Shown: positions 44,401 to 56,834 of the stretch, in pieces
Layout of the letters: every line of letters begins with the position of its first letter
How positions within the stretch are numbered: the stretch's first letter is position 1
Assembly: GCA_023678885.1 (NCBI GenBank)
Contig: CM042996.1
Location: 8,490,602-8,554,601 of the forward strand
Length of the DNA: 64,000 nucleotides
Reading direction: 5' to 3'
Source of the DNA: Pogostemon cablin
Taxonomy: Eukaryota > Streptophyta > Magnoliopsida > Lamiales > Lamiaceae
Notes under the pieces: model-generated
Told to the model about the DNA's origin: nothing
Seen by the model: the letters and a program-made list of their open reading frames with translations, nothing else
The model's database searches: none
Made by a program: the position numbers and the translations under genes

Positions 44401-45853
44401 AGATTTAGATTTCATTAAGAACATGGTTCAACATATTTCATAGACATTTATTAGATTATTTCACATCAAAGTTTTAAATTATCTTTATCTAGGCCACAAA
44501 TTTAATATGCAATTAGCTCGTGTATTTTTTGTCTTAGTTATTACATATAAGCATTCCATCTTATTCTACAATGGAATTGTGATTGGTGAGAGTTTGAATT
44601 TCAAAGTAGTATAATTATGTCTTTTTTGTGAATTTTGGTGTAGTTATTAGATGCGGTCTTTTTCTCTGCATATTCATGGGATACATATATAGTAACTATT
44701 GATCAAGTTTATTTTAATTTCATCATATTTGCACCGTGATCTACAAAAACTAAATATTTCTATATGCATAGATGTATCTCTAATGATCATTATACTTTGC
44801 ATTGTAAGGAGTGTAAGTGTGTGGGGTTGTATTGTCGATGAAGAATTAGTAGTGGTTAAATTTATTATATGAGAAGTTAAATTCATAATCTATATTTATA
44901 CGTATATATAATTTATTCCATATTAGAGGTTAAGCTTGAAAATGATCCACATGTTGTACTCTAAAAACGAAAAGTGATAATCAATTGTACCCTGAAAAAG
45001 ATAATTGATACCTGTCATATAATGTCATGATATCATGCAAGTTTTTGCGTATATTTATACATAGATGTAATTATCATATTACTTTTTGTGTAGGTTGAAC
45101 TTAGAACTTATGTACAGAACAATATGTGAAACCTAACTATCCAAAATTAGTATACAAGAAGAATTGAAGATGGTTGTGGCCATAGTCACTATAATAATTA
45201 TTCCACATAATGTATGCAAAGGATTTATAGGTTAGTTTTTTTTTGGAATATCTATCCGTGAATTTTTTTTCCCTTTGTAAATTTAAACCATCTAAATTTA
45301 TGATTAAAGATGGGATAATACATTATTTTGTATCTAATAATATAATAATAATAGGAGTGAGTATGATACATTTATGAAATATTGTGATAGTTGTATTAAT
45401 TATTACCTTAACCATTTTCTCTTATGGGTAATAGGCTCCTTTGTATTGATTTTTTTAATTTCAATGAATGATCTGGTGGTTTTGTTCTTGGAATTATCTC
45501 ATTGGCATTTATGTTGTTCCATATTATTTATTTAAGATTTGTATAATCAATTTTACTTCATTTTATGAAGTTTCAATATCAAATCAGTTCTATAAACTTT
45601 ATTAAAAAAGATGACGTGTAGCAGAGAAAATTTGCAGGAATTATATTTTGTTTTTTGCAGAAATTATGTTTTTAGGGAGGTATTTAGAAATGTAAGATTA
45701 AATTATTTTATCTAATTTTTTAATAATGAAGGTTATTAATCAAATTCAATGAAATTGACTCGAAGTTGTTTTTTTTATCTAAGTTTCATCAAAGCTTGGT
45801 AATATTCCTAAACATTTGTTAGTTCTAAATTTTAATGATGTTTTTTATCTGTT
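41448..45853. other. Low-copy-looking DNA without a recognised gene
   Basis: About 4.4 kb of T-rich, intron-like sequence. No retroelement and no known domain were seen. Short frames (43069-43254, 43238-43438, 43850-44074) have no recognisable content, and I could not find the missing C-terminal PILS exons here. It may hold introns or upstream exons of the B3-like remnant that follows. Confidence 0.45.
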
Positions 45854-46771
45854 ATGAAGATATTTTTCTCTCCCATTAGACGCAATAAATCCTGTATATT
45901 AATGGACCAATTTAATAAATATCATCTTAATATTTGTAGATCCTTCCTCAGTATGTTGGTGACGTACTTTTTGAAAAAAAAATCAACATATGTTTTTCAG
46001 GTTAAATTTGTTCATGATAAAAGTGTGTATGTATTCCTTAAGCACGGTGATGACAACACAAAATTCAATTTTGATTGGCCTGCTTTTGTGAATTACTATT
46101 CAAAATTCGACAGCAAATTTGTTACACTATACTGCAATATAAACAAAAATTGCTTCTTTATAAAGCTCTATAATTCTTGCGGTTTCTACTTACGCTTTGA
46201 ATGTGAGATTAGACGCGTGTTTTTAGAATATTTTATTCACTTTATTGCATTATTCTGTTTTAATAACATTGAAATTTAATTTTCTTTAGATCATAAACAG
46301 ATAGTTCAGACTTTTGCAAGAACTACCCATTAAATTCAACGTATTTATCGTTTGCATATACACTTACGCAACACGATTTATATAGTGATATCTTGGTAAT
46401 ATTTACTTTATTTTGTCATAAGTTAATATTTAACCCCCTCAATTTAAAATGCTTTATATTTTATAATAATTTTTAATTTAACTAATGATTTAATGATATA
46501 TTTATTTTCTTTCACACAGGTGCTTCCAGATTTCATTTGTGATGTCTTGAAGAAGATTTCATTACTCGATCATCATGAGGTCTGTATCATCTATGATGAT
46601 CGTATGTGGAATCTGCTGTCTGTAAAATAAGATGATGGATTCATATTTTCACATGGTATTTTTAGGCTATGGATTGAAATCAATGCTACTGTTGGATCTA
46701 GATTCCTTTTAGAACTTATGGATCACTCTCCTGTTACGTTTCGAGTTTCTAAGATTCAGCACCGTTATTGA
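45854..46771 (+). pseudogene. B3-domain (REM-like) transcription factor gene remnant
   Basis: Two exon-like blocks, each resembling part of a plant B3 DNA-binding domain. Block 1 begins after TTTTTCAG at 46001: VKFVHDKSVYVFLKHGDD, then FDWPAFVNYYSKFDSKF and NKNCFFIKLYNSCGFYL, like the C-terminal half of a B3 fold. The open frame runs from 45854 to 46279. Block 2 begins after CACACAG at 46520: VLPDFICDVLKKISLLDHHE, then VCIIYDDRMWNLLSV, and after an in-frame TAA (46628-46630) DDGFIFSHGIFRLWIEI and FLLELMDHSPVTFRVSKIQ to a stop at 46769-46771. This is the order of a second B3 domain. Proteins with several B3 domains are common in the REM group. The internal stop suggests a pseudogene. The match is by pattern only and could be wrong. 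Confidence 0.45.
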
Positions 46772-47043
46772 TATGATGCAGACAAGAACTCTTAAGAATA
46801 ATTTGCTACATGTTGCATTGTTTTCACTAAAATATTTCAGTTTCTAATGTATTATCGTATGAATAAATTAAATAAAATTAAATTTGAATAAAGAAATATA
46901 TTGAGTTCTACTATTGAATAAGCATGATTTTTTCAGATGTTTTAATAATTCAGTAATTTTTTTAAATTATGTAAATATTAATAAAAATAGATTGCACAAT
47001 ATATTTAACAAATTTATTATCATATTATGCGACTAATTGATCT

Positions 47044-47119
<76 letters not shown>

Positions 47120-47728
47120 TATATAGATATGAATATATTATCATAATTACTGCTAAATTAACTTTCAAACTTACAAATTTATCATAAATATTTAACTGAA
47201 TTATCGGGGATGGATTATGGAACAAAATATCCTTTATAATCTCAAAAAATTAAATGTCTCAAAAGCATATATTATTAGAGTGTTAATTATAAAAGATTAT
47301 TTTTGTAAAATACACAAATAATGTAACATTGATATACAAGATCTCTTTAATGCTTTGAAAAACATATTACAAAGTTTTGAGACATACAAGTAATTTTCTT
47401 TTAAATATTTATAAGCATTTAGAACATATATATATATAAACACACAAAAAAAGACATAATTTAGAAATTAAATAGAAATATAATAAATACATTGAATATA
47501 AACAGCTTAAAACATAAGTGTAACTTTGTTCTCAAAACCATAACAATAAATTCGTTCCAAATTACTTAAAGTATTATACTTTAAGATAAATAAAATATTT
47601 TGATAAAAAAGAAAACTTAAATTTATAATATTCAAAATTTAACAACAATATATTCAGAATATCTTTATGATTATTCATCTTCAAAAAATAAAAATAACAA
47701 AATAAAAATCAATGATGATAAACACACT
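46772..47728. other. AT-rich spacer before the Helitron-like end
   Basis: No gene. It contains a (TA)36 microsatellite at 47046-47117. The minus-strand frame 47025-47225 is just its translation. Confidence 0.6.
47046..47117. repeat. (TA)n microsatellite
   Basis: 72 bp of uninterrupted TA repeats, followed by a short ATATAGATATAG tail. Confidence 0.95.
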
Positions 47729-47757
47729 CCCGTGCATCTCACGGGTCGAAATACTAG
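47729..47757 (+). mobile_element. Helitron 3' terminus (hairpin plus CTAG)
   Basis: CCCGTG (47729-47734), a CATCT loop, and CACGGG (47740-47745) form a 6-bp GC-rich stem. After eight more bases comes CTAG (47754-47757), followed by T. A short GC-rich hairpin about ten bases before CTRR, with insertion next to T, is the hallmark of a Helitron 3' end. The stem is conspicuous in very AT-rich DNA. The 5' end is uncertain; the best candidate is 19712. Confidence 0.65.
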
Positions 47758-48888
47758 TTCAAGTATGAAACACGTGGGTTATGCAAAATTACGCGAAAAT
47801 ACTAATTGTTATTTTTAAATTTAAATATAATTAATTTATGTACATATCACATTTAATTAAAAATATCTCTTAAATTAAAAAATGAAATCCAATATATTAA
47901 TTTTTCATTATAAAAAATCAAACTTGAAATATGTGTAATTATTAGGGAAAAATATCAAAATTCATCCTTCAAGTATGGTAGATTTCAATCCTTTTTTATT
48001 TTCAATTCTTAATTTTGGTAATTTATTTGTCAAATTTTATTTTTTTATTCAAATTTAGTTCTTTTTGGAGCAAAACTAGACAAATTCTGATTTAAAGAGC
48101 TAAATTTGCACAAAAAAATGGACTAAATTTGATAAAATGACTAAATTTGGACAAAAATGACCAAAATTGAGAATTACAAATATATAAAAATGATTAAAAT
48201 TGGAATCGATCATACTCAAATAATAAATTTTGATATTTTCTCTAATTATTAGCCTTTTTTTCACTTTACCGGTGGAAATTATTAGCCTTATAAAACATAC
48301 TAAAGCATTGATAACATGAAAATGACACACTTAAATGTAAGAGTTTACCACAATTTATCACATTGCAATATAAGATATATTCGATGTTTGATGGTTTAAG
48401 CAAATCAATATACACCATTAAAATTTGGGTTAATACAAAAATTAGGCTTATGTTGACATAAAAAAAGAAAAATAAAAGATTAATGTAATATTCTCTTCTT
48501 TATTTAAAATTTCAGTCCAACCCTCTTTAAATTTATTTTAGCCAAGTTCTCTTTAAAATTTTAATTTAAAATGATACTTTCATGAAGAATTTTTTTCTAA
48601 AAAAAAAAGACTCATGTAAGTTTGAACCTACTACCTCCTTAAAATCATTCAACAAATCACACTACGACATCTCAGAAATTTATAAAAGTCAGAAATAACA
48701 AACCCAACATATTTCGCCACCTCGCACTTCAAAATCATACTTAAAGAAAATATTTTGCTTTAATATACCATAAGAAGATGATTATGTAAAAACATAAAGA
48801 AAAGTAAATATTATTTAATATAACAAATAAATTATGAAAAGTGATATTGGCTTGGGGAGTTAAAATCATTCTCTAAACAAATACACAC

Positions 48889-48920
<32 letters not shown>

Positions 48921-49649
48921 GTGCATATATATATGTATGTATAAACACAAATAGTACTATATTTAGACAGTTTTCGCCAAAATCATCCTACTATAAATAG
49001 AAAGTTCATAATTAAAATACAAAATAAAAAAGTTAGCGCAACACATGACTGGATATGAGTAGTGGGTACGAAAGTTGCAATAGGATGAGGAGAGAATGAG
49101 TAATAATTGTTTCAGCCCACCAATCAATCTTTTTTATTTTTCTATTTTTAAATTTACACTCTACCAAAATTTTTAATTGTTTATATCTTTATTTTAATTT
49201 TATTATTTAAAAAAATATATCAAATTAATCCCCTTTTTAAACTCTTTTATTTGACATTCATATTGTCTGTGATATAAATAACAAAAATAGATACAGATCA
49301 TAAAATATTTTAATAATTTTTAAATTTAATATGATTATAATTATTGAAATATTTCATGTATTCAATTACTTTTCATTTAAGACAAAGTCTATTATTAAAT
49401 TATTGTTATTTCATAAGTAAATCTTAAAGTACTCCGTATTAATTTTTTTAAAATATCATAAATGATTCACTAAATTATAATTGTTGAATAGTAAATTATA
49501 TAATATATTAATTATATTTTAATGCATCACTTATTATATTTTAATTAACAAATAATCATATTTTAATGGACTGTTAATTACACAAACCATCTCGCATATA
49601 TATCTCTCACAAAAAGGTGTAAATTCAAAATCCATCCCATATTATTGGT
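47758..49649. other. AT-rich intergenic DNA
   Basis: No gene or recognisable element. It contains an (AT)12 stretch at 48889-48912. Short frames such as 48100-48330 on the minus strand lack any domain. Confidence 0.6.
48889..48912. repeat. (AT)n microsatellite
   Basis: 24 bp of AT repeats, continuing more loosely as TA-rich sequence to about 48940. Confidence 0.9.
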
Positions 49650-50524
49650 ATGTGATGGGCGTTTTCTCAACACACAATTAATCCTCAAGTATGAAGGATG
49701 TGATTGTAGCTTAAATAAGCGACCAAGTTATATTATCGAACCCAAAGGACAGTTGATTATCAATTTATTATTATCTAATTAAGAGAAACTATTGTTGGCA
49801 ATTTAAGTGGAGAATAGTTATTAAACTAGTAAGCGAATAATATAATAGCAAATAAAATAGAGACAGTAGAGATAAACTAGAGTTGACAAGTGAGAAGATA
49901 GGTAACTCTTCGGGCCATTCAGTTTCACTAATCAATCTCCCTTCCATGTGTCAATGTCCGACTCTGCCTTGTGGAATATGGATGCATCACTAAACTATGC
50001 AAATCTACTCAATAAACACAAGCAGATAAGCGTGTAACACGTGTGAATTACCTCGGAGCAAAAGACATAACTACACCCCCCTTTCTAGGTACTATCAGTA
50101 TCAATTATTTCCCGTGCACTAAGTACTCTAACCCGATATGATCTCCCTTTATAGGTACTATATTTTTAATCTTTTCATCCTACTTACTAACCCGAATTCA
50201 ATTCAATTAATAAGTATTCATATAAGATAGTTCTAACGAAGCTTCGGAGTCCCCTCACTTAGAATCATAACATATAATCCTGCTCAGCAGTGAACACACT
50301 CAATCAATAATTAAGATATGTATTCAGACTCTACATAACAGTTAATGATGCACAAAACGACTCTGAGTATAAATCAATAAAGCATAGTCTTATATAAATA
50401 AATCCACAAGTAGTGTTGTACAGAGTATACACACGGAAGTTCAATTAACTAGATAAAAACCATCAAAGCCCTAGAATTACCAAAGTGGTTCTAGCATATG
50501 ACGCTTCGAAGAACGTTCATGGTG
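49650..50524 (-). repeat. Athila-like family D LTR, 3' part (fragment D1)
   Basis: The reverse complement of this stretch aligns with 59419-59968: shared words include GTTCACTGCTGA, AAGTGAGGGGACTCC, AATTCGGGTTAGTAAG and ATTCACACGTGTTACACGC. It then continues past the point where that copy stops, to a GTTTGTCCTTTGGG-like U5 region and a putative end near 49650. It begins at about 50524 where the Copia C2 LTR breaks off. It holds only the downstream part of the LTR. No primer site follows, so it is a fragment. Confidence 0.65.
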
Positions 50525-51602
50525 TCTGGTCTTCTGCTGTATTCCCAAATCCAATCTCGACGTTGTGTGGGCGACGATCCTTGATATCTTCTCAATCTAC
50601 TGTTCCTTAAAACCCTTCACAATGTTAGGCATGAATTATCAGTTAGATTAGTGTTTTAGGACAGCTAAGATGACTTATATATGGGCTACAGCAGGGACCA
50701 GGAGGAGAAATTAGAGTTGGACCTCCATTGGGCTTAAGTATTCAAGCTTAGCCCAAAGCTTATACTTAAGTCCAATAATAATAATATATACCACTAAAAT
50801 ATTATTACTGCACTATCGTTCTAATCCCATAATTATTTTATGGGCTCCTTATTATGAGCCCGTTAGTCTCCCCATGTTTAAGATATACAATGTCCATTAA
50901 TTAATTAAGTTACTGACAACTTCATTAATTAATATCTCATCCGAGAGTAGTACCACTCAATCTCATTATCATGCCGGAATAAATCCACCTGCAGGGTTTA
51001 CATGATAATCCTTATGAGCTCCTTAAGGGGACATCATCAACCTATAACGGACACGGATTCCTTCTACAATCAATAGCACGCCATAGAGACAACACTATAT
51101 CTCAACTCACTGAATTTGTTGATTTAATTACATGTAAATCTCACCCATTGATGAATCAAATAAATACATACTGCCCTACGTTTCGAGGTTATTATATAGG
51201 GATTAAGAGAACAAACATCCATAATAACAGAGATCAAGTTCTTCTATAAGTCAGTATAAGTAGAACGATATCAAGCGGTCCTGCTCAATAAACACAAAGT
51301 ACACTAATGTGATTTTATAGTCAAGACAAACTATATCAAATCACACTACAACCATCCCGATAGAGAGTCTCCGTCTATCTCGATTGTGAGCATTTGTTTA
51401 TACTTTATAAGGAAATCGATAATATGATCTTCCGCGTGTTGTCGCACAACATATTATCCACAGTATAAAGTTATTGGACTATTGCATCGAACATATAAAT
51501 AAATTATAAGACGTAATCATTTGATCATATGATTCTCATTTCAAATTAATTTTTTAAACATTGTTCATACAAAAAGCTAGACTTTTAGTATACAATCCAA
51601 CA
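50525..51602 (-). repeat. Copia C2 3' LTR, truncated
   Basis: Minus-strand LTR starting TGTTGGATTG at 51602, directly after the purine tract. It matches 58232 down to about 57155 in the complete LTR. The last roughly 320 bp are missing: at about 50525 the text switches to family D sequence. Confidence 0.85.
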
Positions 51603-51611
51603 ATCCCTCAC
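51603..51611 (-). promoter_or_regulatory. Polypurine tract of Copia C2
   Basis: GTGAGGGAT on the minus strand, adjoining the TGTTGG LTR start. C1 has GTGGGAGAT. Confidence 0.7.
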
Positions 51612-53618
51612 TTATACTAAAAGACTATGTTGTCATGTCTTCTGCCATACATCTGATTTCCACTCTCACTACACGACCATCAAAAGCTCTCGCTTTAAGG
51701 TCCTTGTAAATGGATTTATTAGGTTATCATTCGATGCAATCTAGGCTTCAACAACCTTCCCCTCATCATACGATTTCTCGTAATAGGTGGTACTCGCGCT
51801 CCATGTGTTTAATTGTCTTATGTGCTCGTGATTCCTTCATGTTTGTAACTGCACCATTATCATCAAAATAAATTGTGATAACCTTGGGCAAACTTGGAAA
51901 CACTTCAAAGTCCATCGTGAAGTTTCTAGAGTCATACAGATACTTTGGCTGCCTCATATGCTCTAATTTATCATCTTTCCATGATGAGTCCGTAGTCTGA
52001 AATATATTTCTATATAACACTCCTCCACATTATGGCTTTACTTCCTAACATTAAACACATAACCTTTGAGGTGGATTTACTGTCGTCCCTATCTGATTTG
52101 AAAATTTTGAATCTATGTAACCCATAAGAAGTAGTAAATTTGTTCGGTAAGCCCATATATAGCTTCTAGTCCTTTTCAGGTACATAAGTATATGTCTCAC
52201 CACAGTTCAACATTCTTGCTTTTTTTTGTTACCTTGATACCCACTGACCATGCGTCCAACAAAATAGATACATAGCATTCCTTAGATTATGCTTCCTTAT
52301 TCGTCGAAGCATAAGGAACCGCTTTCATCTCTTTTATCTTCTTTTGTGTCTTAAGACACAATTCCTTAGATAAACTCACATGCTAAAACGAGTAAGGATT
52401 GTATCAATTCATGAAGCTTCAGACAAGCATAACATCTTTTCTTGTGATCCGTATTACAGTGATTAAAAGAATATATATTACTTTTCTTAAGTCCTTCATT
52501 CATACTGCTTTATCAACCATACTCATATGCTCGACAATACTTTTTCATTGTCTCCAATGAGCAATATATCATCTACGTACAGTACAAGAAATACCACCAC
52601 ATTTTCGTCACTCTTTTCAATACACAAGACACATCCGCGCATTGAATAAATCCATATGCCTGGATTTCCTCATCAAAATGGATGTTTCATGATCTTGAAG
52701 CTTGCTTTAGTCCATCGATGGACACTTTAAGCTTACTATCAAAGTGTTCTTTGCCTTTGCAACTAATCACTCTAGTTGCTTCATATAGATGTTTTCCTCA
52801 AGACTTCCAATCAGGAAAGTTGTCTTAACATCTATTTGTCATTCCTCATATTTCATATAAGTAGCAACAGACAAAAGAGTCTGGATAAACATAGGCATAG
52901 CTATCGGAGAACAGGTTTCGTCATAATCGAACCCTTTCTTTATGAGTATACCTTTTCGCAACAAGCTTTGCTTCCAAGGATTTCACCTTACCATTTGATC
53001 CTCTTTTATTTTGTATGACCACTTCCAATGGCTTCTACACCATTTAGTGGTTCTACAGGCTCCTAAACTAGATTTAGAATCCATAGATCCAATTCCAGAA
53101 TTCACTGCATCCTGCTAAGATATCGTTTTTTATCTTGTAGTGCTTCGTCGTATTCGTGGGTCCATTCCATGTTTACTAGGGACCAAGTCTCACGACTCTC
53201 CCAAAATAGATATCTTACAGGTTGTCGAACAACCCTCCCACTACGACAAGGCACTACACCCAATTGTGTATCAGATGTGACTTTGTGTCAAACAACCTTA
53301 TCCTCTTGTACACTTGGTACTAATACTTTGTGTTTTTCCTCTCACTTACTTTAGAACAATTTATATATGGGTTTATGATTTATTACATAGTCCTTTTCCA
53401 AAAATATAGTGCTTATGTTAACAATCACCCTTCAATCTTTTGGACTAAATAAATCAACTTTCATTTTTCTAGGATATCCCACAAACAGACAAACATTCAT
53501 ACGAATTATTATTTCTAGGGCATATCCATAAAATAAATTTAATAATCCCAAATAACTCATCATCTATCTAACCATTTCCATAAGAGTCTTTCTTGTATTA
53601 GGATTAGAAGATGTGTTA
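51612..53618 (-). pseudogene. Copia C2 integrase linker, RT and RNase H remnant
   Basis: Minus-strand pol relic. The open frame 51766-52020 contains QPKYLYDSRNFTMDFEVF, then YFDDNGAVTNMKESRAHKTI and MEREYHLLREIV, the Copia RNase H C-terminus; C1 has the same text with a stop. RT remnants lie at about 52250-53000. The integrase linker (resembling FLEKDYVINPKP) lies near 53380. Stops and shifts throughout; not coding. Confidence 0.75.
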
Positions 53619-53978
53619 TTAATTACTATTTGTTGCATCCGTGGGATAAACATGATTTAAGAGTGAACAAATTGTCGCCAGCATACAACAACAGATTATA
53701 GTTCCATCCTTCATTACTATGACCATGTCATTTATATGAAATGGAGTACCCATTCGTAAATGCATAAAAACTGAAATGAAATTCTTTCTATGAAAACGTA
53801 CGTAAAGACAATTTCTTAAAATCAAACGTTTATTCATATCGTAAGATAAATAAACAACTCCCACTGCAACAACCACTACGTTCGTAGTTTTACTCATGTC
53901 TATAATAATCTCATCATCACTTAGTCGCAGGCTTTTAGTGATTCCGGTATCTACACACAATGTGTCAGTATATGCCAT
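53619..53978 (-). pseudogene. Copia C2 protease-region remnant
   Basis: A 119-codon minus-strand frame: YTDTLCVDTGITKSLRLSDD, then VVVVAVGVVYLSYDMNKRLI and LRNCLYVRFHRKNFISVF. It matches the protease block of plant Copia polyproteins. The active-site D-T-G is kept. About 11 residues normally found after it are absent, as in C1. The frame runs on into the pre-integrase part. A short isolated relic. Confidence 0.75.
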
Positions 53979-54780
53979 CCCTAATCATGGTTGAACAACT
54001 AGTGAATGAGATACTAACCTTGTTCACATCTTGATGAAATTGGATTTCCTTCGCCACATGTTTTTTAGAAATTCCCCACCATATACAACATTTCGTATTT
54101 CAGGTAGAACTTACTTAAAACATCCAGACAAATTATGGAGAATAAAATTGACCAAGGTTCCCCTTCAATTTCTAGTCCAAGTATTTTCAATTCATTCATC
54201 AAGTAAATTATGACCTCTTGTCTTTTAACCTTACTCAAGTATCCGAAGAGTCGCATGAGACCATCATATTTTTATGAACCTCTCATCTCTCCACTAGAGA
54301 CTTTAATAAGCATCATATAAACATCCTTAGTGAGAACACATTTTATTTTCCTAAGCAGTAAAATTCAAAACCAAGATTCTTTTCTAATCATCTTATTTTG
54401 GACAAGTAAAAATGTTTCTTTTAATAAACAATAAGTGAATTAAAACCATTTTGAAAATTCAGAGAATCATAAATAAATACACCAATCAAATCTTCGAATT
54501 TTATCCTTTTATATTGATTCCATCAAAATAATATAAAAATAAAATTCACCGACATCTCAAGCACCGTGAGTCTGCATGCCACGTTAGGGTGGACGTATAC
54601 AAATCCGAACATTTACAAGAGAATGTTTTACCCATTAATTTCATTCGTCAACCTAATCTCATGATAAAATAATTAATAATCAGTTCCTCTTTAGCCATGC
54701 AAATAATAGCAGTGACTATGTTGGGGAGGATACTAATTATTTACATCTAAGTGTACACCATTATTTGATCCCAAGTCTGC
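53979..54780 (-). pseudogene. Copia C2 gag-like remnant
   Basis: Minus-strand stretch aligned with 1-780. The open frame 54065-54256 reads VKRQEVIIYLMNELKILGLE, parallel to 521-600 in C1. No full capsid domain or zinc knuckle can be read. Confidence 0.55.
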
Positions 54781-54850
54781 TGCCCAAGCTTATGTGCCTT
54801 ACTGTTGGAGAAGTACACACGCCCTCAGATAACTTTCTACAACCATCAAT

Positions 54851-55060
54851 TATTTAAGTTTGTACCAGTGAACCGCATATAAATTCATCCGTTAGGGAGG
54901 AAGGCACTATAGCTAACGCGCAAGTCCATATGCATCACATTACAAACAATAATTATTTAAAGAAATCTGTACCAGTGATCCGTGAATAAACTCATCTGTT
55001 AGGGAGGAAGGCACTATAATCGACGCGCAAGTTTATTCACATCACTTTACAAACCAATAA
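54851..55060 (-). repeat. About 105-bp tandem duplication in the C2 leader
   Basis: Two imperfect units, about 54851-54953 and 54954-55060. Each contains TGTACCAGTG, then GTTAGGGAGGAAGGCACTAT, then ACGCGCAAGT, then CATCAC and TACAAAC. They lie between the GC-rich leader and gag, in untranslated sequence. Confidence 0.75.
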
Positions 55061-55289
55061 TGGAGGCCACGGAATTAATTATCAATCCCCTCTCACATTT
55101 AATTATTTAACACCGAGGGATTTTACATGCATATAATATTAAAAAATAAAATACACAACCTAGCATGCTCCTATTACAGCACATAGGCAGTAAATCATAG
55201 AGAATCATGCATAACATATATAACAATAATTAAATCAATTATTAACAATTATATAAGCGAAATCGATTGTTCGCCACCAATCATAAAAT

Positions 55290-56740
55290 TGAGCAGCTGC
55301 GCTATGCGGGGTTCGACTGCCCCGGTGAGGTCACAGGGATCGACCTGTCTGGTCAGGTCGCGGGTCTCGGGGCAGCGACCCAAAACCTAATCTGAAAACC
55401 TGAAGTCAGCCTTTACGAATTTTCCTCTAGATTCCTTTCTCGACAACCTGCTCCACCATCTTGGAACCCTGCCTATCCACCCCTTGCATCACGCTTATCA
55501 ATGCTCGCACGACTCATGCGTGCCACCTAGCTTACCTCCGTGTACCCCTACACGCCGCCGTGCAGGTATCCGCGCGCCAGCCCGTGTATACCCGACAGCC
55601 AATGAGCAACCCTTCTTGCTCATCACCTAGTGCACACGCCCAGCCTTAAGCATACAATTGGGCACCGCTTGCTTGCCCACCGTGCGCATTTTGTGACTTG
55701 CTCAGCACTCCATCAGTCATTCGTTGGCACTCTACCTTGAGCCCCAAGATAGATGTCTTGCGCGCCAAGGCACTCCATCAACCCGAGTTGTACCACTGCT
55801 ATACTCGACAGTTCCGCATTGTATACGCCAGTTGACTCATGATGTGCAAGCACCAACAGTGCACAGTCTATGTCCGCGCTGCCTTGCACTGCCTGCGTAC
55901 AGCCGCTGGCCACGTCGAGGCGACTTCCGTGAGCCTAGTGCTATCCAGCGCTGTCACGTCATCTCTCCACCAGCGTACGCACCAGCCTATTAGTGTGAGC
56001 CTGTTCTTGCCGATCTTTGTGCTGCAAGTAAGCCACCATGCCCTGCCAGCATCCAATTCGACAACGAACTCGCCAGGCCACACGCCAACCGGAGACTTGA
56101 TCGAAACATGTAGCAAACCCGGTGTCTACCAGGCCACAAGGTTGACTCGCTCTAGCCATAACAGACCTGACCTGGCCTTCATGCTGACTCACCCCAGAAT
56201 CAGATAGACCTGACCTGGCCAACCGGCAGACTCGACCGGAAAGATGGCTGACTCGCTCGGAACCTTTCGAGACTCCCCTGGAACTCCATCCAAATTCGCC
56301 CCAGCCTTCACTGCTCCTACACGTCACAGCCTACTGGAGTCGTACCTGCTATTTTATCACTGTCTCCATGAACGCCGGCAGCATTACATGCCAGCAGTCC
56401 TTCGTCGTTTGCCATTCACGACTGTTGCTGTCGGTGGTGGTCGGACAACCCTATGAGGTACTTGGTGCTCGCATGCCAGAAGAGCCGCCAGCACGATGTT
56501 GCTCGTCATCAGCCGTCAGCCATCACACGACGCATGTGAAGTTGCAGTCGTTTTTCACCAGGCCCCACCAAGTCCCCTCGATAATCACCGATCATCCATC
56601 AATAGAAATTCGTCGTGAGTTCAACTTAGGGTTTTCAATTTCAACACTGGACAGCCTCGGTCGTCACGGTTGTGCTGCCATTGATCATGCCCGCCATCCA
56701 TCAGGTGTGTGCATCGTGTACAGTTAGGGTGTTCAATAAG
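55290..56740 (-). other. GC-rich leader segment of Copia C2
   Basis: About 1.45 kb between the primer site and gag that is visibly richer in G and C than the rest of this AT-rich window. Both strands have several overlapping open frames (for example plus 55839-56207 and 56368-56727, minus 55959-56327), which is what GC-rich sequence gives by chance. None has a domain I recognise. It may be captured host sequence or a structured 5' leader. C1 cannot be compared because its leader is outside the window. Confidence 0.6.
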
Positions 56741-56820
56741 AAATTATGTTCTAAGACCCTAATCACACGTATAGTACATAAACCCTAGCCTAACGTGTCA
56801 CGCTTCACCACGAAACCGAA

Positions 56821-56832
56821 GCTCTGATACCA
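56821..56832 (-). promoter_or_regulatory. Primer binding site of Copia C2
   Basis: TGGTATCAGAGC on the minus strand, two bases after the LTR end. It is the standard Copia match to initiator tRNA-Met. Confidence 0.85.
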
Positions 56833-56834
56833 AT

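Noticed and set aside
47025..47225. Minus-strand ORF with a long Tyr-Ile repeat
   Set aside because: It is the translation of the (TA)36 microsatellite.
55839..56327. Overlapping ORFs on both strands, possibly a bacterial gene or contamination
   Set aside because: The block lies between the primer site and gag of a Copia element, has stops in every frame within about 120 codons and no recognisable domain; GC-rich sequence gives such frames by chance.
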